A DNA stretch of 64,000 nucleotides from Anastatus disparis (taxonomy: Eukaryota > Arthropoda > Insecta > Hymenoptera > Eupelmidae), in the NCBI GenBank assembly GCA_017163975.1, contig JAFFSR010000230.1:124001-188000 (forward strand). Direction: 5' to 3'. Shown here piece after piece: positions 13,111 through 22,998 of the stretch (the stretch's first letter is position 1; every line of letters begins with the position of its first letter). A program made the translations under genes and the position numbers. The notes below the pieces were generated by a model that had not been told where the DNA came from, searched no databases, and worked only from the letters and a program-made list of their open reading frames with translations.

Positions 13111-15264
13111 ATCCTGGCCGCGTGTCGTATACTATTTTTCTTCATCTCCAGCCGAAAGTACGTGGTTATATATAGAAATTGCCCGTCCAACAGTGTACGT
13201 GGTTATGCATACATATTGCTCGCTCGACTTTTGTGAAACCTTATCAAATATACATTATTTACGAAAATTGCCCACCCGACATTTGCAAAACCGAGGCGAA
13301 GCCGAAGTTTTTGCTGGTCGGGGCGGGCAAATTTCATAAATCTATTTAAAAAAATTATGGTAAAGGTTATATTTGAAAATAAAGATAATTATATAAAATA
13401 AAGATTATTAAAAAAAAAATAAAGCGCAAATAAAATTTTTTCTATTATTTTCTTTATTGCAACTATATGGAGTAACATTAAAAACACTATTTTTGAAAGT
13501 ACAATTATCAAATTTAAAATTAAAGAAAATTTAATTTATTAAATTAAATAATTAATTAAATCAATTTAATTAATTAATTTAATTTAAATTTAAAACTAAA
13601 TTATATGTACCAATAATGCGTTTTTTATATGTGAAAGATATGTAGAAAAACGATAGTTGTGACAATTGTTTTGCAGGCTATAAGCTCTGTCATAGCTGTT
13701 GTTAAGTTAAACAAGCCACAAAAAAGTCGTTGCTAGCCAAAATGAAATAAACCGCAAAAACCGTTGTTCCCAGAGCTAAATCCCGCCAGGAACCCCGTAC
13801 TTTCAGATAGGAGATGAAGAAAAATTTTTTTGTATTCAAATTCTGCATTTAACAGCATTTGGGGATTTGAAAAAAGCTTTAATTTTTTTATACTAGCGAT
13901 GCAAAGAACAGTAAGTCAGAAATAAAAATTTTATGTTTAAAAAGGCGTTAATTAGCACATGCTTAGAAAATGCTTGCAGTTAACAGTTATTTTATTTTAA
14001 ACGGCTGTATTGTAGGTCAATATTTTTTGTCAAAAATGTTTCTTATTGTATTGTAACAAATTTTATTTATAAACATATTATTAATTTTTTTTCAATAAAA
14101 AAAGGCAAAGCATAAGATTTCAACTTGGAAAAATTTTTAATTGTTCCAACGTACCCTAAAACTTAGCCAACACAGCTATTGTACGTTTTTTATTTAAAGC
14201 AAATAACATATTTATATCGTTTTCTTGCCCCAAACTTAATTTTTTTAATTATCTAAACAGTTTTCATTATTGAATAATGAAATTAGTAAAATAAGCATTT
14301 TAAGGACAAACACGTTGCATGCTGCACATTGTTTTCATGATTAAATTTGGTTTATTCGAATAATTAATTTCTTCATTTTTTTGGAATATTGTATTTAAAT
14401 ACATTTTTTATGATATAATAAAGTATTCACGCATTTTATTACATTCATCCTAAATAACAGTAAAAAATATACTTTAAAAAGATAAAATAAACGTCAAAAC
14501 ATAAAAAAATATATATCTAATAAATAAAATGCTATTTTTTAACATTAAAAACATAGATAAAATTTTTTCCTAATTAATTATAAAACTGAAAAAATTTTAA
14601 AGTCATCTCATATTATGGTTCAAAGTTTGGAACCGTTGTAATAATTATAAAAAAAAATTGAAATCTATTTTTTTAATTTTTGGAAAAGTGAAAATTCAAT
14701 GTAAAATTTTTAAAAATAAAATAGAATTTATAGTCATTTTCATTTAAAACACGCTTCCGTGTAATTTGCAAGGTTTCGTAAAGTTTCATTTTTCTTAAAT
14801 GAAATTATCAACATTATAAATTTATATTAAGTTAATTCAATAAAAAGACATTTAAAACCTGATATCAAGATATTTCCTGCTATACTAAGAAATCATATTA
14901 AAAAGGATATACTGATATTAATGTACTTTTTTAATAAAAGCATTTCTTTATTTTTTTATGTGTCTAAAATAAAATGATGTTTATCAACATTTTATGTTGA
15001 ATTTTTATTAAATAAATTGAATATAATGTTATCAAGTTCCTATATAAGTTTAGAAAATGACAGTTTTTAAGAGACTAAAAGAATTAAGCTATTTAAAATG
15101 TAATGAAAATTTTATTTAATCTGTCTTGTGAGAACTTAAATTATTATATTTGTTAAAACAATTTTTTTGTTTTGGAAATAAAAATTAATGATATTATAAA
15201 AATATGATATTTAATAAAAGAAAGAAGAAAAAGTCCAATTTTGAAAATATTAATGATGTTTAAT

Positions 15265-15400
15265 ATAATTAGTAGCTATTGGGGCACCATGGAACGTCAC
15301 AACAAACCCCCACCTTACCACCCTAGAGGTGACTGACCCGAGGATCATTAACCTCTAAGAAGGTAGTGTAGGGGTTGTTGAGACGGAACATGATACCCCG
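15265..15400 (+). repeat. Polinton left TIR, inner part
   Basis: Reverse-complement match to 39980-40115, including GGGGCACCATGGA and GTCACAACAAACCCCCAC. Much more GC-rich than its surroundings. The inner boundary is gradual. Confidence 0.85.
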
Positions 15401-15441
15401 AAAATAAATAAAAAATGTAAACAAATAAGACACTATTTTAA

Positions 15442-15794
15442 ATTAAAAAATTTATTATTTATATATATATATATCACGCACACACACACACATACGTATA
15501 ATTTAAAAAGTTTTACATAAATGAATTTAAAATACTCAAAATTATCACGCGCACACACAATTTATATAAAACTACTGTAACACAAAAAATTTATTATTTA
15601 TATATATATATATATATATATATCACACACACATACGCATAATTTAAAAAGTTTTACAGAAATGAATTGAATATATATCACACACACACACATACGTATA
15701 ATTTAAAAAGTTTTACATAAATGAATTTAAAATACTCAAAATTATCACGCGCACACACACAATTTATATAAAATCACTGAAACACAAAAATTTA

Positions 15795-15853
<59 letters not shown>

Positions 15854-15956
15854 ACACACATACGCATAATTTAAAAAGTTTTACAGAAACTAATTTAATT
15901 TAAAATACTCAAAATTATTACACACACACAATTTATATAAAACTACTGAAACACTT
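15442..15956 (+). repeat. Tandem repeat, units of about 70-200 bp with (TA)n and (CA)n
   Basis: At least three diverged units start AAATTTATTATTTATATATA, run through a CACACA stretch and ACGYATAATTTAAAAAGTTTTACA, then AATACTCAAAATTAT and end in AATTTATATAAAA.CACTGAAACAC. Units differ in (TA)n length. It lies just inside the left TIR, where Polintons often carry subterminal repeats. Confidence 0.75.
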
Positions 15957-16164
15957 AGAGTCTCTATAAAGTTTATTATTTTATAATTAAATATTTAAAA
16001 ATGTTTATTTTTCACTAAATTAATTTTAAACGAATCAATTTTAAAATCTCACATCACATCACGTCATTCTAGCAATGGACAGGATCACAGTTTAAAAAGA
16101 CACGTAAAAATCACTTGAATTAAAATTATTAAAATTATGAAAATTATAAAATTATTTTTAAACA

Positions 16165-17049
16165 CTAAAATAATAGGTTTTCATTTTGGCAATGAATGGG
16201 CTCAGCGGCACAATCTGGGCATAGCCACAGACCGCAATCCGCACACCGTTCCCACATTCGAATACGTTGAATGTAAAACGGTTTTGAACACCCCCAGCAG
16301 ATATCATGATTTCTGCGGGGGCGATCAATATTTTCATCTTCTTCTTGAAGGCGACGCCGACGGTGTACCGGTATTAACGGCTCCAGTGCCTGTCTTCGCC
16401 GAGGGATTCGGCGTATGCGGCGTTGAGTACGATTTAAATCACTATCACGCACTAATCGTAACTCCCTCAACGCCTTACGCCAATACAATTTTTTCATGTC
16501 GAACAAACGGTGTTGTCTGGCTTCATTGTATCGCACAGAGCGATAAACATTTATTAGTTGTTCTTCGACGTTTTCTTCTTCTACTATTTGTCGATCCAGA
16601 GGCTGGTAATCCGGGTCGTCCCTTATTGTATCGGCGTCCGTCCAATAACCAGAATCGGCATCACCGTCGTCGTTATTATCTTCAATTTCCTGTTCAACTT
16701 CATGTTCTTGTGGTTGTTGCTGCTCCATGTCTTGTAAATCGGCTTGCTGCACCATGTCTTGTAAATCGTCTTGCTGCACTATGTCTTGTTGATGCTGCTC
16801 TTGCTGAGGTTGATAGTGGTCGTCAACCACCATCACCTCATCGTCTACTTCTTGATTAATAACAGCCTCCTCAGCGGCTGGTTCGTTCAAGAGCAAATAT
16901 TGATTTATCGGAATCAAAAATTGCACACCGAGGTTAATATAGTTGACCAAGGGTGCGATGTCTACCACTTGGCCAACTTGTTGTTGTCCCACAAAATTAT
17001 CGTTGTCACCGACTATTAAAGGTAAGTTAACATTAACTTGACCAAACAT
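16165..17049 (-). CDS. Acidic Gln-rich protein with C-terminal Zn-binding motif (Polinton left-end gene)
   Basis: Intact 294-codon gene, the only sizeable minus-strand gene in the Polinton's left part. The N-terminal third is hydrophobic-mixed (GQVNVNLPLIVGDNDN). Residues about 58-170 are acidic and Gln-rich with a repeated Q..DLQDM motif. A basic stretch (RRIRRIPRRR) follows. The C-terminus has three C-x2-C pairs (CWGC, CADC, CPDC) plus a late Cys, a treble-clef or RING-like zinc site. I do not recognise the family. Zinc-site and basic region could suit nucleic-acid or protein binding, which is inference. An initiator with a TATA-like stretch lies just upstream. Intact while PolB is broken, so it may be under different constraint or simply lucky. 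Confidence 0.7.
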   Translation of the reverse strand: MFGQVNVNLPLIVGDNDNFVGQQQVGQVVDIAPLVNYINLGVQFLIPINQYLLLNEPAAEEAVINQEVDDEVMVVDDHYQPQQEQHQQDIVQQDDLQDMVQQADLQDMEQQQPQEHEVEQEIEDNNDDGDADSGYWTDADTIRDDPDYQPLDRQIVEEENVEEQLINVYRSVRYNEARQHRLFDMKKLYWRKALRELRLVRDSDLNRTQRRIRRIPRRRQALEPLIPVHRRRRLQEEDENIDRPRRNHDICWGCSKPFYIQRIRMWERCADCGLWLCPDCAAEPIHCQNENLLF

Positions 17050-17097
17050 TTGGATTTTTTTAAAGTCGCGATAATAGCTTTTGAGGTGCCTGCAGTA

Positions 17098-17133
17098 GAC
17101 TGATCGCGAGACTAGCCCCGTAGCTATTAAAAC
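17098..17133 (-). promoter_or_regulatory. Putative core promoter of the minus-strand left-end gene
   Basis: On the minus strand a TCAGTC initiator (17103-17098) lies about 52 nt before the start codon at 17049. GTTTTAATAG (17133-17124) sits about 25-30 nt further upstream as a TATA-like element. The same initiator hexamer precedes two other Polinton genes. Confidence 0.4.
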
Positions 17134-17610
17134 TTAATTTCCACCACCACAGAATTATAAAAAACTGCATAGTTTTTTCAATTCTCACGCTGAAACTGAT
17201 ATTAAGATACTTTTTGCGAGAAATAATTTTAAAATAGGTTTATTATTTCAAATTTCATAAGGAATGATATCCGAATAATGCCGATGTAGGTGGTAAAGAT
17301 ATTCTTATTTCACTGCGAACTAGTGGACACAGTGCTGATTTTGTATAAATAATTCTAAATCGTCTGGGAAAATTGTATTTAACAGATAACACGAATGTTG
17401 AGGGCGCATCTTATATCAAAAATTTAAAAAAGTCACATACCACTCTCACGCTACGCGTGTCAACTTGATTCTTTTTTCGCAAGAAAAGATGAATTTTAAA
17501 GAAATTCAAAAACTTAACACCGTCTGGAAAAATTTATTTTATATACACAAGACGTATATAGGGTGCTGATTTTGTAAAGCTTAAAATTTTAGCGTGAGAA
17601 ACGTCTCTCA

Positions 17611-17643
<33 letters not shown>
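17134..17643. other. Non-coding region with (CT)n tract
   Basis: Contains two diverged copies of a short unit (GTCTGGRAAAATT... and GTGCTGATTTTGTA at about 17330 and 17565) and a CT-dinucleotide run at 17608-17643, directly before the LINE. No gene seen. Confidence 0.4.
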
Positions 17644-17647
<4 letters not shown>

Positions 17648-20046
17648 TGCTTGATTATTGGAAGACTGATGTACCATTTATTGACGGACATGATTTTATT
17701 GCTGCGACTGTGAAGTCGTCTCTCTCTAGGCCTACACTTAATGATTTTACTTATCATGATTATAAAGCGGTTGATGAGGCTGCTATTCTTGATTATTTTC
17801 GATCGCTGAATTGTGCTGTGTGTAGCGGTGACTCTTCTCTTTTGGCTCGCCTTGAATGTCTTTACACTCATCTTAATGAAGCTATCTCACGGTTTGTGCC
17901 TGTTAGGCGTGTTCGACAGAGCAAGAGTCATCGTCCGTGGTTTACCTCTGAGCATCACCGCTTAATCTCTGAGAGAGATAGGCATTACAGACGCTTCAAA
18001 CGTACTAGGCTGCGTGCTGATCTTATATGTTATAGAGATGCTCGAGATCGGGCCCATTCATGCATCGAATCAGCTAAATTACTGTATTACCACGACAGAC
18101 TATCTAAGATTACTGACGCAAGACAGATCTGGAAAGAACTCAAGAACCTGGGCGTATGTTCCAGCAGTAGTGACTCTCGACATTCTTTTTCAATTAATGA
18201 TTTGAATCGGTATTTTGGTGGTGTTGCGTTTGATCCTCTGGTCCCCTCCATTTCTGATTACATGAATACACTTGCTCTAGATGAACCACTTAAACCCATG
18301 TTTAAGTTTAATCCAGTTACTTTGGAGGAGGTATGGATGGCTGTTTGTCATTCAACTTCACAGGCCAGAGGGTTTGATGCTGTTCCTCAATCTTTTGTCC
18401 GTGCGGCATTTCTGGTCATTGGGCCTTTGTTATGTCGTATTTATAACGACTCATTGCGTGAATCCTTATTTCCTTCATGCTGGAAGATCTCACTGGTCAC
18501 TACAATAAACAAAATCTCCTCTCCTCAAGCTTTTGGTGACATTAGGCCAATTTCTTTATTATCTTTTATGTCCAAGGTTCTTGAACGTCTAGTCCATGAT
18601 CAACTCTACAATTATCTGACTATACGACAGCTACTGGACCCTTATCAGACTGGATTTCGAACTGGACATAGTACTCAGACCGCACTACTGAAACTAACTG
18701 AGGACATTAGACGCAATATGGACAGACGCTATGTGACGTTGCTGTTGCTATTTGATTTCAGCAAGGCATTTGATACGGTATGCCATGTCTCTCTGCTCAG
18801 AAAAATGTCTTCTCTTGACATCTCGCATTCAGTTGTGCGTTGGTTTGCGTCTTATCTCTCTGAGAGACAGCAGGCTGTTATTGATGTAGATGGTAATGCA
18901 TCTGACTATGTAACATTAAATACTGGTGTTCCCCAGGGCTCTGTCCTTGGTCCACTGTTGTTTTCTATATACATCAATGATGTGGCTGCTGACTTCCATG
19001 CCGATGTGCAGCATCTTATCTATGCTGATGATCTTCAGGTGTACATTCACTTCCCAATTGCTAAGTTGGCTTCTGTTACTGCTCTCATGAGTGATCAAGC
19101 TGTCAGTATTGTTAACTGGGCGACAAAAAATCATCTGAAATTAAATGTGAGCAAAACAAAGGCTATTATTATTGGATCTTATTTCTATGTCAATATGCTG
19201 CCCTCATTACACATCACTGGTGTTCCAATAAACGGTGATCTTATTAAGTTTGAATCTTCTGTTCGTAGTCTTGGTGTATGGCTTGATAGTAAGTTGAACT
19301 GGAAGGACCGAATTGCGCATGTGTGTAACAGGAGTCACTCATTGCTCTATAGATTAAATTTCTTTCGAAAAAGTACCACCATTGCACTACGTAAGCATCT
19401 TATCCGTTCTTTGCTGTTTCCTTTACTTGATTACTGTTGTTTGGTCTATATTGACCTTTCTGCTGAACTCGATCTGAGGCTTCAAAGGGTTGTAAACTCT
19501 GGTATTCGTTACATCTATGGTGTAAGTAGGCGCGAGCACATCTCTGTTTATAGGTCCTCTCTAGGCTGGTTATCCACTTTGGGTAGAAGAAACTACTTCG
19601 CTACTACCTTCTTATACAAAATGTTTTTGTCATGCTCACCTTCATATCTTTATTCTAGATATTTGTGGAGTCGGCCTGTGAGGACACTGAGGGGTGATGT
19701 GAGACCGTTAACCATTTCTTTTTCATCTACCGAGTATCACCAAAGATCGTTCCTGGTTGTGTCATCGCAACTATGGAACGGTCTACCATCATCTTTAAGA
19801 GATTCTTCATCGTTGGCATTATTCAAGGCATCAACATATTCGCACTACCTTTCCCTTGAGAATGAGCCTCTGCTCCGAGCTAGGCTTCAATTATTTTAAT
19901 TACTGTATCATTATTTTAATTATATTTTTACTTAGTATCTCATTTTATATATATATACTTACGAATTTGTATTATTTTTGTTGTACAACATAATGTACAG
20001 TTAATAAATTTAAATATCTATCTAAATATCTATCTATCTATCTCTC
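17608..20046 (+). mobile_element. 5'-truncated non-LTR retrotransposon (LINE)
   Basis: It consists of a reverse-transcriptase ORF plus a short 3' UTR that ends in a (ATCT)n tail (about 20017-20043), not poly(A). The endonuclease domain is missing, so the copy is 5'-truncated, its start lying at or within the CT run. It sits inside the Polinton. A second ATCT-tailed LINE 3' end occurs at 51160-51188. Confidence 0.8.
17644..19899 (+). CDS. LINE reverse transcriptase ORF2 (partial)
   Basis: An open frame of about 750 codons without internal stops; the upstream edge is set by truncation, not a true start codon. Reverse-transcriptase motifs are in order: IRPISLLSFMSKVLERL (fingers), LLLFDFSKAFD (catalytic Asp), GVPQGSVLGPLL, and YADD at 19021-19032 (catalytic Asp pair). 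A thumb region and a C-terminal domain with LRDSSSLALFK follow. The endonuclease that should precede it is absent. The style fits the CR1/Jockey group, and the (ATCT)n tail argues for a CR1-like clade; exact clade unsure. The intact frame suggests a recent insertion, younger than the Polinton decay. Confidence 0.85.
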
Positions 20047-20194
20047 GTTTTCTTTCTCTCTTTTCCCTATTTTATTATTATGGAATAAATAAAAATATAT
20101 GTGTATATATATAAGCCTCTCTCTCTCTAATATGTATGTCTATACATACATAAAACACACTCGTGTACGCAAAAATCTGTATAAAATATATATT

Positions 20195-20257
<63 letters not shown>

Positions 20258-20440
20258 AATCGTATGCAAATGATATGCAAAAGATGGACAAATAAACTAT
20301 GCATTAGAATTGGTTATTATATTTTAAATATAATGTATATTTATTACCAAGATATCGATTCAATAAATATAGAGAATTAGTGATACAAAAACGATAAAGA
20401 GTATCAGGAGTCCAAAACATAAAAGGAAGTATAACTATTC
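20047..20440. other. AT-rich spacer with (TA)n microsatellite
   Basis: The TA run at 20188-20247 followed by CACACA explains tyrosine/isoleucine-repeat ORFs on both strands. A POU-type octamer ATGCAAAT lies at 20264. No gene. Confidence 0.6.
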
Positions 20441-20449
20441 TACCTCTTG

Positions 20450-20955
20450 CGATCAGGTGTTTTGACATTCACCGTTAATACGCCCAAGTTGCGTATATAA
20501 CTGGTGTATATATACATATGCAAATGACATGTAAATATATATTTATTAAAATTGAATATATTATATTGAAAGATATTTATTATTTAAAAATTATTATTCA
20601 TAAATTATCAATCATTACGCAATGAATATCGATAATTTATGATAAAAAATAAGGAAAAGTATCATGCTATTATAAAAAAGAAAGAGGTATACAATCCGTT
20701 ATTTTACAATTTTTGTCATTCATTGTGAATACGCCAAAGTTGCGTATATAACTACTGTACATATATACATATGCAAATGATATGTAAATATATTTTTATC
20801 CAAATTGAATATTTTATATTGAAAGATATTTATTATTTATAAATTATTATTCATGAATTATCAATCATTACGCAATGAATATCGATAATTTATGATAAAA
20901 ATAATAAAAAGTATCAGGCTATTATAAAAAAGAAAGAGGTATACCATCCGTTATT
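20450..20955 (+). repeat. Tandem duplication, about 251-bp period
   Basis: The unit at about 20450-20700 recurs at about 20701-20955. Aligned landmarks are CCAAGTTGCGTATATAACT (20484/20735), CATATGCAAATGA, TCATTACGCAATGAATATCG and AAAAAAGAAAGAGGTATAC. Each unit contains the inverted pair ATAAATTATC/GATAATTTAT. Confidence 0.85.
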
Positions 20956-21504
20956 TTGACAGTAGATGTGTATGTAATAAAAGAATTCACAATTTATATA
21001 TTAAGGATATTACCTAATATCGATATTTATTAATAGTTTAAGTACGTATGCAAATTAGGTGCATATGCAAATTTAGTGTATGTATAAAGTATGTAAAGCA
21101 CAAAGATTTAAGAAGTATAATAGCCATTACTAGGCCGATGTAGAATGGGTGTTCTTAAGAGATGCACTCAAGTCATTCGTTGTAACAGGATCAGCCCAAG
21201 TTTGATAACGCGACACGAGAGACGAATGAAATTGCATAACGCACGCCTTAAAGAAAAAAGTCCCACCTTCTTATAAGCGAAATAATGGCAACCCGAGTTT
21301 TAATTATGTACATGATAACTAAATATCTTATATGAGATTTTTAATAAATTGTTAATAATTATTAAAGATTATTAAGAATATTGAATTTCGTACTCACAAC
21401 TCAGTGGTTCCCACAAAACTGATGTATTTCTTGCTACGTTGGAGGTTTAAATATCAAATTATTTTTACAGGTCTCGACAAGTTAAATATTATATTTTTAC
21501 GCGC
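20956..21504. other. AT-rich upstream region of the PolB gene
   Basis: No ORF. Two ATGCAAAT octamers (21048, 21065). Acceptor-like pyrimidine/ACAG at about 21470 could precede the next exon. It is the most likely place for the PolB promoter, but no clear TATA/initiator pair was found. Confidence 0.35.
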
Positions 21505-21925
21505 ATGCTCACCCTAAAATTTATGATTTATTCTCGGTATAAATATACAACGATTTATGGTTCTGATATGAGTCTGAGTTTAAACATTGAAACAAGAATA
21601 ACAAAAAAGAGAATGAATAAAAAAGACTTATATAATATCTTAATAGCTATTTTAAATGTGGCTCTCCTTCGTGAACCACAAATAAAACTATTTTGTAATT
21701 ATGCATGGCGCAAAAATTTGAAAACTTGCTCTATAAATGAGCTGTTAAAAAAGATTAAATTCATCATAGGACTTTGCGGGCTACGTACTTTAGCCTATAT
21801 GTTTAAGCGAAATATTTTTACCGATAATCAGATACTTGATATAGTTGGTCGTTGTATTAAGAGCAGAGGAATGCAAGATGCACCTCAAGTCAGACATCTC
21901 ATGTTACATCATCGTGTCACTACAG
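21505..21925 (+). CDS. Candidate 5' exon of the PolB gene
   Basis: Open frame with protein-like composition (LYNILIAILNVALLREPQ; a later LMLHHRVTT). Possible starts are 21505 or the more internal ATG at 21568. It reads into a good donor, ACAG|GTAAGT, at 21925/21926. Splicing to the acceptor at 22613 keeps the frame (phase 1). No domain recognised. If the exon is real, its product is an N-terminal extension of PolB or a separate small protein; if not, the frame ends at 21984. Confidence 0.45.
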
Positions 21926-22613
21926 GTAAGTTATGCATATTTTCTATCATGAATCGAATAACTATTCTAGAAATGTATTTTTAAATCACGAAATCGTAGC
22001 CAATAATCGTTCAATAATCTATATCTTTTTTATTTACCACCGGAGAATTTCGCGGCATAAGACTTTTATGTTGTAAATAAAACAATATATTCAAAAATAT
22101 GTTTTACTAAAAAATATTGATTTCCAATATCGGGCCAATACTCGATAACTTACTTATTTACGGTCAAATAATTTTGCAAGCTAATACTTTTATGTTGTAA
22201 ATACAATGATAAATCCAAAAATATGTTTCACAAAAAAATACCGATTTCCAATATTGGATCAATAATCTATAGATTTTTTATTTATGGTCGGAGAATTTCG
22301 CGGGATAAGACTTTTTTGTTGTAAATAAAATAATAAATCCAAAAATATATTTTACAAAAAAATATTGATTCCCAATATCGGACCAATACTCGATAACTTA
22401 CTTATTTACGGTCAAAAAATTTTGCAAGCTAATACTTTTATGTTGTAAATACAATGATAAATCCAAAAATATGTTTTACAAAAAAATATCGATTTCCAAT
22501 ATCGGATCAATAATCTATAGATTTTTTATTTATGGTCGAAGAATTTCGCGGGATAAGACTTTTTTGTTTAAAATAGTGTAACTTTGATAGATATGATATT
22601 AAAAAATTTTCAG
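21926..22613 (+). other. Putative intron filled by a tandem repeat
   Basis: GTAAGT donor at 21926 and TTTTCAG acceptor at 22611-22613; the flanking exons are both in phase 1. Most of the interior (21997-22570) is a higher-order repeat listed separately. Confidence 0.45.
21997..22570 (+). repeat. Higher-order tandem repeat, alternating A/B units of about 122 bp
   Basis: Two unit types alternate A-B-A-B-A. A carries GGTCGGAGAATTTCGCGG and AAGACTTTT; B carries CGATAACTTACTTATTTACG and TTTTGCAAGCTAATACTTTT. Both share GTTGTAAATA...CAAAAATATRTTT. The AB period is about 247 bp. It lies wholly within the putative intron. Confidence 0.8.
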
Positions 22614-22940
22614 ACCTGCAAAACATGATGGAGGACAGTGGTGGGGATGAATTACTGATGAATCTTCTGTCAGCAGAAGAACAGCTGCTTAGTTCGAGAG
22701 ATCCTGCACTACTGCCGCCCACCGAAGAAGTACGAGAAGTTATAAATTCGTTAGATGATCACGTGATTTATGATCATAGCACTCCAAACACGATGTTGGA
22801 GGGGGTAATTGCTGATACTACAGCGCCACCACGACTTAATGAACCGTTGCCAGGTTGCTCTCACTGAAATGACCAGGATGCACAAACGTCGAATAAAATA
22901 GTTTCACCTGAAACTACATTATCTGCAATATCGACACCAG
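22614..22940 (+). pseudogene. Candidate exon 2 of the PolB gene (in-frame stop)
   Basis: Begins after the TTTTCAG acceptor and encodes an acidic stretch (MMEDSGGDELLMNLLSAEE, then proline-rich LPPTEEVREV). An in-frame TGA lies at 22865-22867, after which the same frame stays protein-like to a CAG|GTACAG donor at 22940/22941. Joining to an acceptor at 23020 enters the PolB frame in phase 1. The exon could instead be an independent 80-codon ORF ending at the TGA. Confidence 0.4.
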
Positions 22941-22998
22941 GTACAGAAGATCTCGACTATTGAGATGTATGTAATTTTATAATTATATTAATTCTTAT

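Larger units (their letters stand above)
11935..15264. mobile_element. About 3.3 kb of DNA inserted in the Polinton left TIR
   Basis: The two TIR blocks adjacent in the right TIR are separated here by 3.3 kb. The pairing sum shifts from 52081 to 55380 between outer and inner blocks. The insert is AT-rich, has no gene and is composite: a CAAGGAG-family fragment (about 11990-12300) and a hairpin module (13033-13340) lie within it. About 35 bp of TIR seems lost at the junction. Insert ends are not defined, so it may be several events. Confidence 0.6.

Noticed and set aside
13048..13339. Overlapping ORFs of 62 and 95 codons
   Set aside because: They run across a hairpin and short repeats and have no protein-family texture.
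16137..16859. 240-codon plus-strand ORF
   Set aside because: It is antisense to the minus-strand Zn-finger gene, and its Leu/Val/Pro-rich texture is the shadow of a Gln/Asp-rich gene.
20078..20380. Tyr/Ile-repeat ORFs
   Set aside because: Produced by (TA)n; the same applies at 51370-51775 and 59189-59428.
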